The notes: generated by a model from the sequence alone, not told the origin. A stretch of 64,000 nt of DNA from Phocaeicola vulgatus (GCA_022009975.1 CP091733.1:1257001-1321000), one strand, 5' to 3'; numbered from the stretch's first letter, positions 38,069 through 47,796 are shown. Program-made: numbers and translations.

Positions 38069-38515
38069 ATGAACGTAAAAAAACAACTCATTCAGGACAA
38101 CCAGGTATTTCAGCTTGGTTTTTACATGACACTTTTCGGAACCGCCCTCGCCCTCTTATGGATAGGGATTTTCAAGTTTACAAATGTCGAAGCAGCTGCT
38201 ATCAGGCCTTTAATAGAGAATCATCCCTTATCGTTTTGGATATACGATGTGTTCAGCGAGCAAAGTGTTTCGTGTTTGGTGGGCATCATAGAGATTGTGT
38301 TGGCGATTCTTCTGCTTCTTTCTCTGAAAGTGAAAGCACTTAGGCTCTATGCCGGAATTGGTTTGATTGTAGTCTTCAGCACAACCCTTAGTTTTCTTGT
38401 CTTTACTCCTGGCGTGTGGAACATCGTAGAGGGAGTAGTAGTAACAGACTTCTTTATACTTAAAGACATTGTATTCTTAGGAGCCGGCTTTATGCTGCTT
38501 GGAAACCGGAAGTAA
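38069..38515 (+). CDS. DUF417 (RclC-like) membrane protein
   Basis: An intact 148-residue inner-membrane protein with four hydrophobic helices, starting FYMTLFGTALALLWIGIFKF. The family signatures WIGIFKFTNVEAAAIRPLI and SPLSFW-like NHPLSFWIYDVFS are visible, and LLSLKVKALRLYAGIGLIVV begins helix three. DUF417 includes RclC of E. coli, part of a reactive-chlorine resistance system. The gene lies 100 bp after the anti-sigma gene and 21 bp before msrAB, so it probably belongs to the same stress regulon, with its own promoter in the 100-bp gap. Confidence 0.88.
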   Translation: MNVKKQLIQDNQVFQLGFYMTLFGTALALLWIGIFKFTNVEAAAIRPLIENHPLSFWIYDVFSEQSVSCLVGIIEIVLAILLLLSLKVKALRLYAGIGLIVVFSTTLSFLVFTPGVWNIVEGVVVTDFFILKDIVFLGAGFMLLGNRK

Positions 38516-38536
38516 TCAATTAAACAGCAAAATAGT

Positions 38537-39619
38537 ATGAGAAGAACAACCGTCGTTGCCGTATTACTTGTGGCCTTGTACGCTCTTACAGTGTTTGCCA
38601 ATTCTATGCGGACGAAAAGCAACGAAACAATAGCAATCGAAGAAATGAAACCGAAGAAAGAAATATATTTGGCAGGGGGATGCTTTTGGGGAACTGAGCA
38701 TTTTATCAAACAGATATACGGAGTGACAGCTACAGAAGTTGGATATGCTAACGGTAAAGGGAGAAAACCCGATTACCGCTCCGTGTCAACCGGTAAAACT
38801 GGGTTTGCCGAAACTGTGAGAGTAATCTATGACCCTGAAGTAATCAGTTTGGAGAATCTTCTTGACCTGTTTTACGAGACAATTGACCCTTTGAGTGTGA
38901 ACAAGCAAGGCAATGACTTTGGAACGCAGTACCGCACAGGTATCTACTATATTGACAAAGCTGATAGTGTGCTTGTGAAATCTTCATTGGCAAAGCTCGC
39001 ACAACATCATTCGCACCCTTTGGCAGTGGAGCAGCAAGAACTTGTAAACTTCTACAAAGCCGAGGAGTATCACCAAGATTACCTTGATAAGAATCCTAAC
39101 GGATATTGCCATATTCCACAAAAGTTGTTCGAGAAAGCCAAGCAAACACATCCTGCAACTCAAGAAGGCAACACAAGGTTCACTCGCTCTGACGATGCCT
39201 CACTGAAGAAGCAACTTTCTCCTCTGCAATATAAAGTTACGCGTATGAATGCCACTGAACCTCCCTTCAACAACGAGTATTGGGATGAAAAGCGGGAAGG
39301 AATATATGTAGACATCACAACAGGAGAACCTCTTTTTACGTCTACGGATAAGTTCGATTCTGGTTGTGGTTGGCCAAGTTTCTCAAAAGCGATAGATAGT
39401 TCACTCGTGACGGAGAAACTGGATAAGTCGCATGGCATGACACGCATAGAAGTACGCAGCAAAAAAGGCGATGCCCACTTAGGGCACGTGTTCAATGATG
39501 GACCTATCGAACATGGGGGAATAAGATATTGTATTAACAGCGCATCGCTGCGTTTCATCCCGAAGGAAGAAATGGAGAAGGAAGGTTACGGAGATTATCT
39601 TCCCCTTATTGATAAATAG
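38537..39619 (+). CDS. msrAB: Bifunctional methionine sulfoxide reductase MsrA/MsrB, exported
   Basis: An intact 360-residue fusion. The start MRRTTVVAVLLVALYALTVF looks like a signal peptide or anchor, so it probably repairs oxidised methionine in the envelope. The MsrA part has the catalytic AGGCFWGTEHF (about residues 46-56), VGYANGKGRKPDYRSVSTGK and EEYHQDYLDKNPNGYC. The MsrB part, from about residue 224, has the DSGCGWPSFSKAID motif, GDAHLGHVFNDGP and the catalytic Cys in YCINSASLRF. It covers both sulfoxide stereoisomers. It is the last gene of the ECF module and ends before a bidirectional terminator. Confidence 0.96.
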   Translation: MRRTTVVAVLLVALYALTVFANSMRTKSNETIAIEEMKPKKEIYLAGGCFWGTEHFIKQIYGVTATEVGYANGKGRKPDYRSVSTGKTGFAETVRVIYDPEVISLENLLDLFYETIDPLSVNKQGNDFGTQYRTGIYYIDKADSVLVKSSLAKLAQHHSHPLAVEQQELVNFYKAEEYHQDYLDKNPNGYCHIPQKLFEKAKQTHPATQEGNTRFTRSDDASLKKQLSPLQYKVTRMNATEPPFNNEYWDEKREGIYVDITTGEPLFTSTDKFDSGCGWPSFSKAIDSSLVTEKLDKSHGMTRIEVRSKKGDAHLGHVFNDGPIEHGGIRYCINSASLRFIPKEEMEKEGYGDYLPLIDK

Positions 39620-39690
39620 AATCCCTCCTGACTTTGTTACTAAGTATGCATTTATTCGAATGTTTACGATGAAATCAGGTGAAGCCAATA

Positions 39691-39735
39691 AAAAAGCGGT
39701 GTGTCATAACAATCATTTGACACATCGCCTTTTTA
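39691..39735. terminator. Bidirectional terminator between msrAB and nagA
   Basis: AAAAAGCGGTGTGTCA pairs with TTGACACATCGCCTTTTT, with A and T tracts on the outer sides. It separates two convergent genes. Confidence 0.9.
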
Positions 39736-39759
39736 TTAACAATCAAGGTAATAAGGTAA

Positions 39760-40929
39760 TCAATTCAAATTTAATTTGTCTGTTCCCGGAACAGTTATTC
39801 CGTTTTTCCAAACGCAACGAACATTCAAATTACGATCCATAACCACGATATCCGCATCTTTGCCATGTTGCAAAGTGCCTTTCTTGTCAGCTATTCCAAT
39901 CAGACGGGCAGGAGTCTCAGAAGCCATGCGAACAGCATCCTGCAATGAGATACCCGCTTTCATCACCATGGTGCGAACCAATTCATCCATCGTAGCCAAA
40001 CTACCAGCTAAAGAAGTGTGGTCTGCTAATTTGCATACTCCATCTTCTATGACATATCGGGGGTCGATTGTCGGGTTTTCCCAAGCTGCATAAGAGACAG
40101 CGTCTGTAACCAAACAAGTCCTTTCTACCCCTTTCAGCTTATATACCAATTTCAATATGGTGGCAGGCAAATGTGCACCATCAGCAATCACTTCCACTGT
40201 CATATCATCCATCAAGTAAACGCTTTCTACCGTTCCTTCGTATTTGTATTCATTACGCTTGTGGAATCCCGGCATCGCATTGTAGAAATGTGCTGCATGG
40301 CTAAATCCAGCGGCAAAAGCCTCTTTGATTAATCCAAATTCAGCTTCTGTATGAGTAACAGCAAGCATGATACCCTTTGATTTAACATACTTGGCAAACT
40401 CAAGTGCGCCTTCCAACTCAGGACTAATATCCCAACGTTTGATGCAGTTGGTTGCATTCAATATATCCTTGTATTCCGCCTCGTCAATCTGTCTGAGGGA
40501 ATCACCAAACAAAGAGCTGGACATTTTAGGATTCAAATAAGGACCTTCCACATGCAATCCGCCAACGACTGGATTTTTTTCAGCCATCATTGTCTCACAT
40601 ACTTTGGCAGCCTGTTTGATTTCATCTGGTGAAGAGGCTGTCAATGTCGGGAAAATCGTAGTCGCACCGTGTGCAAGGTGGGCTTTGACTGCTGAGTCAA
40701 AAGCTTCCGGTGTCCCTTCCTTAAAATCGTGTCCTCCTCCACCATGAACGTGCATGGCAACAAATCCGGGAAGCACATGCATGCCTCTGGCATCTATTAC
40801 TTTTGCTCCAATAACAGCTAAGTCGCTATTGGTTACTTCCAAAATCTTCCCATCACTAATAAGGACAGAGCCTCCTTCCACCCAGCCTTGGGGAGTCAAG
40901 ATACGTCCATTGATTATTTGCGTCAGCAT
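39760..40929 (-). CDS. nagA: N-acetylglucosamine-6-phosphate deacetylase, paralogue 1
   Basis: An intact 389-residue amidohydrolase that removes the acetyl group from GlcNAc-6-phosphate in amino-sugar and wall recycling. The metal-binding region has GFVAMHVHGGGGHDFKEG (about residues 54-71), then VGGLHVEGPYLNPKM (about residues 121-135), AVTHTEAEFG and SHAAHFYNAMPGFHKRNEYK. The conserved catalytic Asp is in RTCLVTDAVSYA. It ends RNLNVRCVWKNG. It lies 22 bp after a closely similar second copy on the same strand, so the pair probably arose by tandem duplication and is cotranscribed. Confidence 0.94.
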   Translation of the reverse strand: MLTQIINGRILTPQGWVEGGSVLISDGKILEVTNSDLAVIGAKVIDARGMHVLPGFVAMHVHGGGGHDFKEGTPEAFDSAVKAHLAHGATTIFPTLTASSPDEIKQAAKVCETMMAEKNPVVGGLHVEGPYLNPKMSSSLFGDSLRQIDEAEYKDILNATNCIKRWDISPELEGALEFAKYVKSKGIMLAVTHTEAEFGLIKEAFAAGFSHAAHFYNAMPGFHKRNEYKYEGTVESVYLMDDMTVEVIADGAHLPATILKLVYKLKGVERTCLVTDAVSYAAWENPTIDPRYVIEDGVCKLADHTSLAGSLATMDELVRTMVMKAGISLQDAVRMASETPARLIGIADKKGTLQHGKDADIVVMDRNLNVRCVWKNGITVPGTDKLNLN

Positions 40930-40951
40930 TGTTTTTCGTTATTTAAGGATA

Positions 40952-42118
40952 TTAAAAAAGTTTGTTTGTTCCATCTACCAATTTTCCCATAGCCCAAACG
41001 GCACGGACATTCAAGTCTCTGTCGAGCACAACAATATCTGCATCCTTGCCACGCTGCAAAGAGCCTTTCCTATCGAAAACTCCCATGATGCGTGCAGGTG
41101 TTTCAGAGGCCATTCGAACTGCATCAGCCAATGGAATATCTGCTTTTTGCACCATTGTGCGAATCAAACGGTCCATTGTCGCAATACTTCCAGCCAAAGC
41201 TGAACGGTCGGACAATTTACAAACGCCGTCTTCGATGATTACACGAGGATCAAACGCTGTTTTGGAATCTGTGGCAGTGCAAGCCAAAGAGTCAGTAACC
41301 AAGCAAGTACGTTCCACACCTTTAATCTTGTAGACCAAACGTAAAATAGTTGGAGGGACGTGGATGCCGTCTGCAACAATTTCCACAGTCATGTCATCAA
41401 TCAAGTAGATACTTTCTACTGTTCCTTCATATTTATATTCTCTACGCTTATGGAATCCTGGCATTGCGTTATAGAAGTGGGTTGCGTGTTTATAACCTAC
41501 TTCGTGTGCAGTAAGAATATCTTCAAATTCAGCTTGCGTATGCCCCACTGCTGCTAAAACACCTTTAGATGTTATATATTTACCAAACTGGATAGCACCC
41601 GGCAATTCAGGAGCCGCATCCCAACGTTTGATGCAGTTCGTATCTTCCAACAATGGAATATATTCTTCCGGATCTGGATCCTTAATCCATTCCGGGATTT
41701 GTGCTCCAGCCATTTTTTTATTGAAATAATGACCTTCCAAGTGAAGTCCCAATACTGGGCTATTAGGTTCAGCCATCATTTTTTCAGTCGTTTCAGCAGC
41801 TGCTCGAATCATTGGAATCGTAGATGAAGAAAGAGTCGGGAAAATAGAAGTAGTTCCGAACTTCATGTGTGTATCAATTGCTACACGGAATGCCTCTTCT
41901 GTTCCTTCCATGAAATCTCTTCCTCCAGCACCATGAGAGTGGATTTCGATGCCGCCCGGTACGATATACATTCCTTTGGCATCAATCAATTTTGCACCAA
42001 CGACAGCAAGGTCGCAATTTGTAACTTCCAGGATTTTATTATCCTGAATCAAAACAGAACCGTCTTTAAGCCAGCCCTGCGGGGTAAGAATCTTACCATT
42101 TATAATCTGTGTCAGCAT
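40952..42118 (-). CDS. nagA: N-acetylglucosamine-6-phosphate deacetylase, paralogue 2
   Basis: An intact second NagA, about 388 residues from ATG 42118 (MLTQIINGKILTPQGWLKDG, aligned with paralogue 1; an upstream ATG at 42145 would add nine residues). The signatures match paralogue 1: IEIHSHGAGGRDFMEGTEEA, LGLHLEGHYFNKKMAG, VGHTQAEFEDIL, HATHFYNAMPGFHKRREYKY and RTCLVTDSLACTA. The difference in the HxEGPYL/HYFNKK segment suggests some substrate divergence. It is the first gene of the pair, behind a TATATTTG promoter element at 42191-42198. Confidence 0.94.
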   Translation of the reverse strand: MLTQIINGKILTPQGWLKDGSVLIQDNKILEVTNCDLAVVGAKLIDAKGMYIVPGGIEIHSHGAGGRDFMEGTEEAFRVAIDTHMKFGTTSIFPTLSSSTIPMIRAAAETTEKMMAEPNSPVLGLHLEGHYFNKKMAGAQIPEWIKDPDPEEYIPLLEDTNCIKRWDAAPELPGAIQFGKYITSKGVLAAVGHTQAEFEDILTAHEVGYKHATHFYNAMPGFHKRREYKYEGTVESIYLIDDMTVEIVADGIHVPPTILRLVYKIKGVERTCLVTDSLACTATDSKTAFDPRVIIEDGVCKLSDRSALAGSIATMDRLIRTMVQKADIPLADAVRMASETPARIMGVFDRKGSLQRGKDADIVVLDRDLNVRAVWAMGKLVDGTNKLF

Positions 42119-42190
42119 TGTTGTGTTTTTTATTTTGTTTTTCATTGAATATGAGATTGTCTAAATAAACTCATGCTTCAATATTATTGG

Positions 42191-42198
42191 CAAATATA
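42191..42198 (-). promoter_or_regulatory. -7 element TATATTTG upstream of nagA
   Basis: Fits TAnnTTTG on the minus strand, ahead of the first nagA. A leader of about 65 nt would precede ATG 42118. Confidence 0.45.
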
Positions 42199-42220
42199 AG
42201 AAAAAACTCCTGCAAAACAA

Positions 42221-42270
42221 AAAGCCTGATTAAAATCCAGTCATAAAATACCAGAACTTAATCAGGCTTT
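42221..42270 (-). terminator. Terminator of guaA copy 1
   Basis: AAAGCCTGATTAA (42221-42233) pairs with TTAATCAGGCTTT (42258-42270). On the minus strand the stem is followed by TTGTTTTG. It is absent at guaA copy 2, which marks the edge of the duplicated block. Confidence 0.85.
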
Positions 42271-42288
42271 AATAGCTCTTATATTATT

Positions 42289-43806
42289 TTATTCCCATTC
42301 GATTGTCGAAGGTGGTTTAGAACTGATATCATAAACAATGCGGTTGACACCTTTCACCTTATTGATAATCTCATTGGAGGCTTTACCCAAGAATTCATAA
42401 GGCAAGTGAGCCCAGTCCGCAGTCATTGCATCCGAAGATGTCACAGCACGCAAAGCCACAGTGTTTTCATAAGTGCGTTCATCTCCCATTACTCCCACTG
42501 AACGAATTGGAAGCAAGATGGCTCCTGCTTGCCATACTTTGTCATACAATCCCCATTCACGCATCAAGGACATATAGATATCGTCCGCTTCTTGGAGGAT
42601 TCTCACTTTCTTCTGTAATATCACCTAAGATTCTAATGCCCAAACCAGGACCTGGGAACGGATGACGTTTAATCAGATGTTCCTGCATTCCTAATTCTAT
42701 TCCCACACGGCGAACCTCGTCTTTGAATAATAGACGCAATGGCTCTACTAATTTCAAGTTCATCTTTTTAGGTAATCCGCCCACATTGTGGTGGCTCTTA
42801 ATGGTTGTGCCTGTAATTGACAAAGATTCGATTACGTCAGGATAAATAGTTCCTGCCCCAACCATTTAATATCTTTCAGCTTTTGCGCCTCTTCTTCGAA
42901 AACATCGATAAAGCCCTTGCCAATAATCTTACGTTTCTGTTCCGGATCGGTCACTCCTGCCAACTCTCCATAGAATTTAGCCTTAGCGTTTACTCCGATA
43001 ACATTCAAACCAAGGTGCTCATAATCTTTCAATACATTCTCAAACTCGTTCTTACGCAACAATCCATGATCCACAAAGATACAAGTTAGATTCTTGCCAA
43101 TAGCCTTGTTAAGCAACACTGCTGTCACAGAAGAATCGACACCACCTGACAATGCCAAGATGACTTTGTCATCGCCCAACTTTTCCTTAAGTTCAGCGAC
43201 TGTGGACTCTATAAATGATGCCGGAGTCCAATCTTTGGCACAGCCGCAGATATTCAAGAAGTTATCCAACAGCTTGGTCCCATCAACTGAGTGGAACACT
43301 TCCGGGTGGAATTGTACACCCCATGTCTGTTCTCCTTCAACATGATAAGCTGCATTCTGTACATCTTTCGTGCTGGCAATAATCTTGAAACTGTCAGGCA
43401 ATTCAGTAATGGAATCACCATGCGACATCCAAATTTGAGAACCAGCTTTAATATCTTTGAACAATGGGTCGTCTGCATCAATTGTAGAAAGATTAGCACG
43501 ACCATATTCGCGGGAATTTGCCGATTCAACTTTTCCACCTGACGTATAGGCGATATATTGTGCTCCGTAGCAAATGCCTAAAACAGGATATTTCCCTCTT
43601 ATCTGACTCAAATCAGCCTTGAAGGCATTCGGGTCATATACAGAATATGGACTACCAGAAAGGATGACGCCTTTTACATCGGTAGCATCATGTGGGAATT
43701 TGTTGTACGGAACTATTTCGCAATACATATTCAGCTCTCTGACTCTTCGTCCGATGAGTTGTGTTGTCTGCGAACCGAAATCAAGAATGATAAGTTTCTC
43801 GTGCAT
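42289..43806 (-). CDS. guaA: GMP synthase, copy 1 (two frameshifts)
   Basis: A glutamine-hydrolysing GMP synthase, last step of GMP formation, about 506 residues. The class I amidotransferase half is intact: ILDFGSQTTQLIGRRVRELN, YPVLGICYGAQYIAY (nucleophile Cys) and WGVQFHPEVFHS. The synthase half has the PP-loop VILALSGGVDSSVTAVLL. Compared with copy 2, one C is missing near 42852 and two T near 42613, which throw the end through two more frames (KRHPFPGPGLGIRILGD is still readable). It ends KPPSTIEWE. The differences are homopolymeric, so this copy may be intact in reality. Confidence 0.9.
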
Positions 43807-43832
43807 GCAATTCAGTTATTAAATTTATTGTG

Positions 43833-43840
43833 CAAATGTA
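43833..43840 (-). promoter_or_regulatory. -7 element TACATTTG upstream of guaA copy 1
   Basis: Fits TAnnTTTG on the minus strand, 26 bp before the guaA start; it is conserved in copy 2 at 55981-55988. Confidence 0.55.
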
Positions 43841-43876
43841 ATGATAAAAATCGGTAAGAGCTATATTCACCCTTGC

Positions 43877-44630
43877 TTATTGTTGTTTTTGCCAAATATT
43901 CCAAGCAGCAACAGCTTGTAGCCATAGCATTTCCAACCCGTTTTTAACCACAGCTCCCCGTTCTTTCCCTTTTGTCATGAACAAGGTCTCATCTGGATTG
44001 TATACTAAATCATACAATATATGTCGTGGGGAGAGTAAATCGTATGGAATATTCGGGCAATTATGGATGTTGGGGAACATTCCCAATGGAGTCGTATTCA
44101 CGATAACCGTATGTTCCGCCATTACCCCCAAGTGTAAGAGCATCGTATGTCAGGCAAGACTCTTTGGATTCCCGGGAAACGAATGTCGCTTTTTATCCCT
44201 AATTGCTTTAATCCATGAAATACAGCCTTGGATGCTCCGCCCGTTCCTAAAAATCAGTGCTTTTTTTATGCGAAGAAGTCAATAAGGGTTTGATGGACTC
44301 CCTGAATCCTATCACATCAGAATTATAACCAATCAATTTAGTTTCACCACCAACTCCGGTTGTAAACTTGATGACATTGACTGCTCCTATCTGCCTTGCA
44401 TCTTCATCCAAACCATCCAATAAAGGGATAATTTGTTGTTTGTAAGGAATGGTCACGTTCAACCCGTTCAGCTCTGGATTATCTTTAATGACTTGTTTAA
44501 ATGCTCCTATTGTGGGAATTTCAAAATTCAAATATTGGGCATCTATGTTTTCCGTTTCAAACTTCTTGTTAAAGAAGTTGCGGGAAAAAGAATGTCCTAA
44601 AGGGAAACCTATTAAACCATACTTCTGCAT
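43877..44630 (-). CDS. aroE: Shikimate dehydrogenase, copy 1 (frameshifted)
   Basis: A shikimate 5-dehydrogenase (aromatic amino-acid pathway). The N-terminal substrate domain is readable: MQKYGLIGFPLGHSFSRNFF, LNGLNVTIPYKQQIIPLLD. Compared with copy 2, four extra bases occur in homopolymers (near 44130, 44190, 44250 and 44265), so the NADP-binding part is lost in the given frame. The C-terminal HTVIVNTTPLGMFPN and ILYDLVYNPDETLFM are readable in another frame. Four indels in one gene versus none in copy 2 fits sequencing error or low coverage of this copy, though pseudogenisation cannot be excluded. Confidence 0.85.
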
Positions 44631-44640
44631 AATCGACACT

Positions 44641-45378
44641 TTATTTAGTTCCTGTATATAATGAGCATATCCCCCATGTAAGGGCACGTGCCTTGGCTTC
44701 TTTAAATCCTATTTTAGCCAACAATTCCGCCATGACACTTCCTTGAGGCACCACTTTGATAGAAGCTGGCAAATAACTATAAGCCGCTTTCTCTTTAGAA
44801 ACTAGTCTGCCTATATTAGGAATGACTATTTTGGAGTATATCTGATAAAGCTGTTTCATGGGGAAATGCTCGGGGGTCGAAAGTTCCAAAATCATCAGAT
44901 GTCCACCCGGTTTCAGTACTCTATACATTTCAGACAGACCTCGCTCTATGTCTTCAAAGTTGCGGACGCCAAAAGCTGCTGTGACAGCATCAAACGAATC
45001 ATTTGAATAAGTAAGATTTATGCAGTCTTGATATTCAAACTTCACAGATTCTTGCAAATGCAGTTCTTCCGATTTTTTGCGGGCAACATCCATCATTCCT
45101 TCAGAAATATCGGCTCCTATTATCTGTTTAGGCTGTAATTCTTCTTGCATAGAAATGGCAAGGTCGCCGGTTCCTGTTGCTATATCCAGAATGACTTGAG
45201 GTGAAAAAGGGCGCAAGGAAGCTATTCCTTTCTTGCGCCATCCTTTATCAAAGCCAAAAGAGAGTGTATGGTTCAGCAAATCGTATTTTCCTGCAATAGC
45301 ATCAAACATACGCTTTACCTGAACACCTTTATGCTCTTCTTTATTATAGGGAAGTATGTTCTCTGAACCGTACTTCAT
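44641..45378 (-). CDS. menG: Demethylmenaquinone methyltransferase, copy 1
   Basis: An intact 245-residue SAM-dependent methyltransferase for the last step of menaquinone synthesis (UbiE/MenG family). Signatures are MFDAIAGKYDLLNHTLSFGF (about residues 24-43), VILDIATGTGDLAISMQEEL (SAM motif I), IIGADISEGMMDVARKKSEE, and YRVLKPGGHLMILELSTPEH. It ends ALTWGICSLYTGTK. The start ATG 45378 gives MKYGSENILPYNKEEHKGVQ, which is disrupted in copy 2. The gene lies between purC and aroE with gaps of 6 and 10 bp, in a purC-menG-aroE operon. Confidence 0.93.
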   Translation of the reverse strand: MKYGSENILPYNKEEHKGVQVKRMFDAIAGKYDLLNHTLSFGFDKGWRKKGIASLRPFSPQVILDIATGTGDLAISMQEELQPKQIIGADISEGMMDVARKKSEELHLQESVKFEYQDCINLTYSNDSFDAVTAAFGVRNFEDIERGLSEMYRVLKPGGHLMILELSTPEHFPMKQLYQIYSKIVIPNIGRLVSKEKAAYSYLPASIKVVPQGSVMAELLAKIGFKEAKARALTWGICSLYTGTK

Positions 45379-45384
45379 TTCTGA

Positions 45385-46338
45385 TTATTTACGGTTTGAC
45401 AAATAATCAGTCACGTTCTTTTCAATACGTTGGGCGATATTATCCGTATCAGTCTTCACAAATGTTTCACCAGTAATGTGTTCGAACAATTCAATATAAC
45501 GATTGCTGATACCTTCTACGATAGCCGGAGTCATCTCAGGGACTTGTTGTCCTTCTTTCCCTTGGAATCCATTGTCCATCAACCACTCACGCACAAACTC
45601 CTTGGAAAGTTGTTTCTGGGGTTCGCCTTTGACAAATCTCTCTTCATAACCTTCCAAGTAAAAGTAACGGGATGAATCTGGAGTATGGATTTCGTCCATC
45701 AAATAGATTTGTCCATTATGTTTGCCGAATTCATATTTGGTATCAACCAATATCAAGCCTCTCTTTTCAGCAATTTCAGAACCTCTCTTGAACAATGCCA
45801 ATGTATATTTTCTAACAAAGCATATTCTTCAGGAGTAGCCAATCCACGAGCCAAAATCTCTTCTTTAGAGATATCCTCGTCATGTTCGCCTACTTCAGCT
45901 TTTGTTGTTGGAGTTATGATTGGTTCCGGGAAACGTTGGTTTTCACGCATTCCTTCCGGAAGTTTCACACCACATATTTCACGCACACCGCTCTTATATG
46001 CACGCCAAGCACTTCCACAAAGATATCCACGAACAATCATTTCCACTGGGAATCCTTCGCAACGTACACCGACTGTTACCATCGGATCGGGAGTAGCCAA
46101 CTTCCAGTTCGGGCAAATATCCGTTGTTGCATCCAGGAACTTGGCAGCAATCTGGCTTAACATCTGTCCTTTGAATGGAATACCTTCAGGCAGAATCACG
46201 TCGAATGCCGAAATACGGTCGGTAGCTACCATGACCAATAAATCGTCTCCTACACTGTACACATCACGTACTTTACCATGATAAACACTCTTCTGACCCG
46301 GAAAGTGAAAAGCTGTTTTTACTAAAGCTGTTTTTCAT
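45385..46338 (-). CDS. purC: SAICAR synthetase, copy 1 (frameshifted, mosaic)
   Basis: The purine-pathway enzyme phosphoribosylaminoimidazole-succinocarboxamide synthase, about 315 residues. The real start is ATG 46338; removing one A there gives MKTALVKTAFHFPGQKSVYH then GKVRDVYSVGDDLLVM. Family text includes VATDRISAFDVILPEGIPFK, CEGFPVEMIVRGYLCGSAW and LILVDTKYEFGKHNGQIYL. A missing T near 45806 splits the frame. The 5' end (46062-46338) differs from copy 2 at many positions, while the rest is nearly identical, so the gene itself is a recombinant of two alleles. Confidence 0.9.
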
Positions 46339-46341
46339 AAC

Positions 46342-47331
46342 TTAATCTATTTTATTTTCTGTATGACTTGTATCCTTTTTTGCGGCACGGAGCTTACTCT
46401 TGTCAAACTTGTCGTAAGCCTCCACAATACGCTGTACCAGCTTATGCCGTACAATATCTTTCTTGTTGAATTCTACCCGTCCGATACCCGGTACATTTTT
46501 CAATATGCCCATCGCTTCCTTCAATCCGGAAGTAACCGAGACCGGCAAATCGATCTGTGTCATATCACCCGTCACGATCATCTTGGCATTCATGCCGAGA
46601 CGTGTCAGAAACATCTTGATCTGATGGGTGGTTGTGTTCTGGGCTTCGTCCAGGATAATGACGGCATCATTGAGGATCCGCCCACGCATAAAGGCCAAAG
46701 GGGCAATCTGGATGACATTGTTTTCCATATATTCCTTCAGCTTGACAGCCGGAATCATATCTTGCAAGGCATCGTAGAGCGGTTGCAAGTACGGATCGAG
46801 TTTGTCTTTCATCTCTCCGGGCAGGAATCCCAGCTTCTCACCCGCTTCCACCGCCGGACGGCTCAGGATAATCTTGCGCACTTCCTTATTCTTCAGGGCT
46901 TTCACGGCAAGGGCAATGGCCACAAAGGTTTTTCCCGATCCGGCAGAACCCGTCACAAAGACCAAGTCGTTTTCCTCGAATGCCTTGACCAGCAGTTGCT
47001 GGTTTTCAGTCCGCGCGGTAATGGGTTTACCATTCATCCCGTGGATAATCAGATTTTCCTGTTTGACCACGGTCGGCCCTTTTCCCTTCACAGTGTCGAT
47101 GATGACTTCCTCGCTCAACGAGTTGAATTCTTCGCAGTACTTTTCAATTTCACGAATCTTCTTTAAAAACAGTTCCGATTCCTCTTCATCGCCAATTACT
47201 TTCATCACGTTGCCTCTGGCTACAATCCGAAGTTTGGGAAACAGCGTCTTGATGAGCTGCATATTGCTGTTATTCACACCATAAAATATGACCGGATCAA
47301 CCGTCTCAAGAATATAAATTCGTTCAATCAT
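46342..47331 (-). CDS. phoH: PhoH-family ATPase, copy 1 (divergent allele)
   Basis: An intact 329-residue PhoH-like P-loop ATPase, thought to act on RNA. An N-terminal KH-like part (IVARGNVMKVIGDEEESELF) precedes the ATPase: Walker A LVFVTGSAGSGKTFVAIALA (about residues 125-144), FMRGRILNDAVIILDEAQNT (Walker B) and MIVTGDMTQIDLP. The DNA differs visibly from copy 2 throughout and is richer in G and C, although the protein is largely the same. That points to an origin in a related genome. An IS66 sits 48 bp upstream of its start codon. It would be the first gene of the copy-1 operon. Confidence 0.93.
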   Translation of the reverse strand: MIERIYILETVDPVIFYGVNNSNMQLIKTLFPKLRIVARGNVMKVIGDEEESELFLKKIREIEKYCEEFNSLSEEVIIDTVKGKGPTVVKQENLIIHGMNGKPITARTENQQLLVKAFEENDLVFVTGSAGSGKTFVAIALAVKALKNKEVRKIILSRPAVEAGEKLGFLPGEMKDKLDPYLQPLYDALQDMIPAVKLKEYMENNVIQIAPLAFMRGRILNDAVIILDEAQNTTTHQIKMFLTRLGMNAKMIVTGDMTQIDLPVSVTSGLKEAMGILKNVPGIGRVEFNKKDIVRHKLVQRIVEAYDKFDKSKLRAAKKDTSHTENKID

Positions 47332-47469
47332 TCAGTTTTTATTTTAGTTAGAAAGAAATGCACGTTGCTTTCTTTTTTGTAAGCATTAACTGAAGTACAG
47401 TTTTTAAAGGTTATAGCAGTCATGTAATTTTGCCATTGCAATATTGCAACAACAATAACCTTTTTATTT

Positions 47470-47796
47470 ATGACAAAAGAAGAGTTTTTAGAGATTCAAT
47501 CAGAAGTATTGTCTGGAGGGAAACAGTTAAAGTCAATTTTGGCAGTGCATGGAGTTCCTTATTCGACTTATAACTACTGGCGTAATAAGATTACATCCAA
47601 CGATGGGAATTTGCCTATAGCACCTATATCTATAAAGGACGCGGATGTTGCAGGAAGTTATTCAACATTTGAAAATGTTGATGCAACCGGTGTCGTATTG
47701 GCTTTCCCTAATGGACTCCGAGTTCATTTTGGTCATGGAAGCGAACATGTTTTTAATGGAACTGTTAAAGAAGAGTCTAAGCCATGTTCTGTCTGA
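47470..47796 (+). CDS. tnpA: IS66 TnpA
   Basis: An intact 108-residue accessory protein of the IS66 element. It starts MTKEEFLEIQSEVLSGGKQL and has a helix-turn-helix-like LKSILAVHGVPYSTYNYWRN (about residues 20-39). The C-terminal half has GVVLAFPNGLRVHFG, typical of IS66 TnpA. It lies 71 bp from the left terminal repeat and overlaps tnpB by 13 bp. It helps the TnpC transposase but has no catalytic residues of its own. Confidence 0.9.
   Translation: MTKEEFLEIQSEVLSGGKQLKSILAVHGVPYSTYNYWRNKITSNDGNLPIAPISIKDADVAGSYSTFENVDATGVVLAFPNGLRVHFGHGSEHVFNGTVKEESKPCSV

Larger units (their letters stand above)
42289..46061 (-). repeat. Near-identical duplicated block, copy 1
   Basis: Matches 54433-58207 with only scattered indels and rare substitutions across guaA, aroE, menG and the 3' two-thirds of purC. 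At 46062 identity drops abruptly while homology continues through the purC 5' end, phoH and beyond the IS66 to about 50010. Confidence 0.9.

Noticed and set aside
43094..43345. Plus-strand ORFs inside guaA copies, repeated at 55241-55492
   Set aside because: They appear in both copies only because they are antisense shadows of guaA; no start context or family.
42289..46338. True pseudogenisation of guaA, aroE and purC copy 1, with reciprocal loss of menG in copy 2
   Set aside because: Attractive as divided gene loss, but purC copy 2 is also broken and all but one change is a homopolymer indel seen across the whole window.
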